Below are positions 7,592 through 9,174 of a stretch of 9,174 nt of DNA, piece after piece. Where the stretch lies: NCBI GenBank assembly GCA_013153135.1, contig JAADFA010000024.1:1-9174 (forward strand), given 5' to 3'. Position 1 is the first letter of the stretch. Each line of letters starts with the position of its first letter. This DNA comes from Chloroflexota bacterium (GTDB lineage: Bacteria; Chloroflexota; Anaerolineae; Anaerolineales; DRMV01). The translations under genes and the position numbers were made by a program. Under the pieces are notes generated by a model, which ran no database searches, was not told the origin of the DNA, and was given only the letters and a program-made list of their open reading frames with translations.

Positions 7592-8282
7592 ATGCGACGC
7601 GCTCGCATGATGCCCCTGGTCATCCCGGCCTTGTTCCTGTTCCTAGCCTTCGCGGGCTGTCGGGGCGCAGGGAGTGCACCCTCACCGACAGCTACGCTCG
7701 TCCCCCCACTTCGCCCACGGCATCGCCCACGGTGACATTCACCCCCACTGTCACCTCCACGCCCGACCCTGCAACCATATGTCAAGCACCCCGCGAAGAT
7801 GGGCGTATCTTTGTCATTAGTGATGAGGGGTTACAAGAAAATGATTTGGTTTAGAAGCGAAGGCTGCGCTGCGGGAAGCCATTCGCCGGGCGTATCCTGG
7901 CTGGGCGGAATACACGCAGCAGTTGACCTTTGGGAAGATGGTGGTGACCTATGACATGACGTGCATTTTAGTGAATGCAGGCCTTCCGTGTCTGACAGGG
8001 CCGTGTCCTTATTACATTGCGGTCAATCCGCAGGTCATTCTAACGGTACTGGTGATGCGGTACGGCGAAGAACCACCCCCCGGTTTTGATGGGTGGAAGA
8101 CGGCCAAGCAAATCGCCCGCGAGATCAAGCGGCTTTACGAAACGAATCAGAACCGGCCAGAGGTGTGGCAGGACCGCTTCGCCAACGTCGGGTCCTAGGT
8201 GATGTATCAGATGTTGGGCCAAGACGAAGCGCAATTACGGCGGTGGTGTGTGGCTTATCATACCCTCGAGTATCTCGTCTAG
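7592..8282 (+). pseudogene. Decayed lipoprotein gene (two frameshifts, one nonsense codon)
   Basis: The start is an ATG at 7592 with GAGG eight bases upstream. The first 47 codons encode a lipoprotein signal: MRRARMM, a hydrophobic core, and lipobox LAFAGC followed by GSAPSPTAT. The frame then breaks at six C (7702-7707) and stops at 7735. One extra base restores a Thr/Pro linker (TSPTASPTVTFTPTVTSTP) and continues to about 7845, where a second one-base loss at TTT (7845-7847) gives a stop at 7852. The next frame carries a C-terminal domain (EAIRRAYPGWAEY, ILVNAGLPCLTGPCPYYI, DGWKTAKQIAREIKRLYE) to a TAG at 8196. The same frame stays open and protein-like past it (VMYQMLGQDEAQLRRWC) to a TAG at 8280. 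The restored product would be about 230 residues. Its family is not recognised. The longest open pieces are 7516-7854 and 7923-8198. The second half looks less GC-rich than its neighbours. Confidence 0.75.
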
Positions 8283-8386
8283 CAAATTCGGCGGCCGTAA
8301 GTACGAGTCGGCAAGCCTCAAAGTTAGGGGGAATCTGACCCTCACGAAAATCAAGGCAAATGCTACATTGGGGAGACACACCTAAA
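8283..8386. other. Non-coding spacer after the broken lipoprotein gene
   Basis: About 100 bases between the last stop of the pseudogene and repeat copy 2, somewhat less GC-rich than the flanking genes. No terminator, promoter or convincing ORF was seen. An open minus-strand frame crosses it but lacks a ribosome binding site and family features. Confidence 0.4.
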
Positions 8387-8536
8387 AAGGGGCGGGCAAA
8401 TCGTGTAGAAACCCATGCCACGGGCGACTGACCTCGCGCTAGACCCGCGGGTGGCGAACCCGCCCGCTATCCTCGCCGTCGCGCGTTGGGCTGAACTATC
8501 CGAACGCAATGCTAGCCGCAGGTTTCCAGCCCGCGA
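8387..8536 (+). repeat. Dispersed palindromic repeat, copy 2 (inverted)
   Basis: This is the inverted partner of 28-163. Matching blocks are 8388-8424 (GGCAAATC, GTAGAAACCCATGCC), 8445-8502 (about 53 of 59) and 8512-8536 (CTAGCCGCAGG). Compared with copy 1 it carries roughly 25 extra bases near 8425-8450, and the terminal palindrome is degraded (TTTCCAGCCCGCG instead of a perfect arm). A small hairpin remains at 8447-8463 (GCGGGT/ACCCGC). It lies between the pseudogene and the elp3 promoter, so it occupies intergenic space like copy 1. No coding capacity is apparent. Confidence 0.75.
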
Positions 8537-8633
8537 CGGGGCTCAACAGCGATTCCCCCTTGCCTCCCGCTCGTCATTTGACCGTTTCGATAATATTTGA
8601 TTTTGATTACTTGCACCTCTCGTTTCACCCCTC

Positions 8634-8663
8634 TTGTCAGGCCCTCGGGTCTTTTGGTATGCT
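8634..8663 (+). promoter_or_regulatory. Housekeeping sigma-type promoter of elp3
   Basis: A -35 of TTGTCA (8634-8639, five of six to consensus) and an 18-nt spacer lead to an extended -10, TGG-TATGCT (8655-8663, four of six plus the TG motif). The predicted transcription start is near 8670, only a few bases before the elp3 ATG at 8673. No Shine-Dalgarno precedes that ATG, which agrees with a leaderless or nearly leaderless mRNA. Confidence 0.55.
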
Positions 8664-8672
8664 ACGGATGCC

Positions 8673-9174
8673 ATGGCTGAGTTACGCGTACCTTTGCCTC
8701 CACGGACCAAACCCGATCCGCGCGCCCAATTGCAGGACCCGCGCGTGCGCGCGGCCGCGCACCGCGCGCTGGAGGCCATCCGCGCGGGGGAACCGGTCGC
8801 GCGTGCCATCCGGCGCCATCCCACGCCCACGGGCTATTTGAGCAAAGCTGTGTTGCTCGCGCTATATCGCGAGCTGGTCGCGCAAGGCCAGTGGGCGGCC
8901 GACCCTCAGCTCGAGGCGCGGTTGCGGCTCAAGCCTGTGCGTTCCCTCTCGGGCGTGACCGTGGTCACGGTGCTGACCAAGCCGTACCCCTGCCCGGGGC
9001 AGTGCGTGTTTTGCCCGACGGATGTGCGCATGCCCAAGAGCTATCTGCCCGAAGAGCCGGGCGCGCAACGCGCGTATCAGCACCAATTCGACCCTTATGC
9101 CCAAGTCCGCGCGCGGCTGGACGCGCTCGAGCAAGTGGGCCATCCCACAGACAAAATCGAGCTGCTCATCCTGG
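8673..9174 (+). CDS. elp3: Elp3 radical SAM tRNA U34 modification enzyme, N-terminal part
   Basis: The first 167 codons are present; the window ends before the rest. Elp3 proteins join a radical SAM domain to a GNAT acetyltransferase domain and add the carboxymethyl-type group to wobble uridine 34 of tRNA. Visible here: a helical N-terminal region (residues 20-75) and the segment LSGVTVVTVLTKPYPCPGQC (92-111) carrying cluster cysteines C107, C111 and C114 (CPGQCVFCP). DVRMPKSYLPEEPGAQRA (117-134), FDPYAQVRARL (139-149) and GHPTDKIELLIL (156-167) follow, all strongly conserved in bacterial and archaeal Elp3. Elp3 from Dehalococcoides, also Chloroflexota, has been studied structurally. The ATG at 8673 is chosen because the nearby ATG at 8668 is in another frame. 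No Shine-Dalgarno is visible. The GNAT domain lies outside the window. Confidence 0.93.
   Translation, partial: MAELRVPLPPRTKPDPRAQLQDPRVRAAAHRALEAIRAGEPVARAIRRHPTPTGYLSKAVLLALYRELVAQGQWAADPQLEARLRLKPVRSLSGVTVVTVLTKPYPCPGQCVFCPTDVRMPKSYLPEEPGAQRAYQHQFDPYAQVRARLDALEQVGHPTDKIELLIL

Noticed and set aside
7702..7707. Programmed frameshifting at the run of six C
   Set aside because: A second frameshift and an in-frame stop downstream fit gene decay or sequencing error better than recoding, and no stimulatory structure was seen.
28..8536. CRISPR array
   Set aside because: The two similar units are inverted and 8 kb apart; no short direct repeats with regular spacers were found.
8862..9143. Minus-strand frame of 93 codons at the right end
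   Set aside because: It is antisense to the strongly conserved Elp3 radical SAM region.

Overview
The window reads like a chromosomal stretch of a moderately high-GC member of the Chloroflexota, probably Anaerolineae-like. This is inferred from gene content, not measured: a DUF5667 protein, a cNMP-like protein with duplicated membrane PH domains, a lipoprotein with a Thr/Pro linker, and a bacterial Elp3. No rRNA, tRNA, CRISPR array or intact transposase was seen.

Layout from left to right. Positions 28-163 hold a dispersed palindrome-bearing repeat. A plus-strand gene (270-1262) follows, encoding a small membrane-anchored or exported DUF5667 protein with a long Met/His/Asp-rich tail; it ends at a strong intrinsic terminator (1287-1324). 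Converging on it is a four-gene minus-strand operon, in transcription order: bifunctional NAD(P)HX epimerase/dehydratase (7355-5757), a polytopic membrane protein of unknown function (5714-4617), a cNMP-like/dual-bPH2 membrane protein (4577-2736), and an amidohydrolase best matching 8-oxoguanine deaminase (2720-1338). Gaps are only 15-42 bp and most genes have good Shine-Dalgarno sites. The two recognisable enzymes both deal with damaged metabolites (hydrated NAD(P)H and oxidised guanine), so the operon looks like a metabolite-repair unit tied to two uncharacterised membrane proteins.

Divergent from the operon, 7592-8282 is a decayed lipoprotein gene. A lipobox signal peptide, a Thr/Pro linker and a C-terminal domain can be joined only by crossing two single-base frameshifts and one in-frame TAG. 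After it, 8283-8672 is non-coding and carries a second, inverted copy of the repeat at the left edge (8387-8536). A near-consensus promoter then sits directly in front of elp3 (8673 to the window end, truncated), whose mRNA should be almost leaderless.

The window is mostly housekeeping. I found no clear new defence or mobile system. The best leads are the metabolite-repair/membrane operon, the degenerate cNMP domain fused to two bPH2 modules, the metal-ligand-rich DUF5667 tail, the inverted repeat pair and the multiply broken lipoprotein gene.
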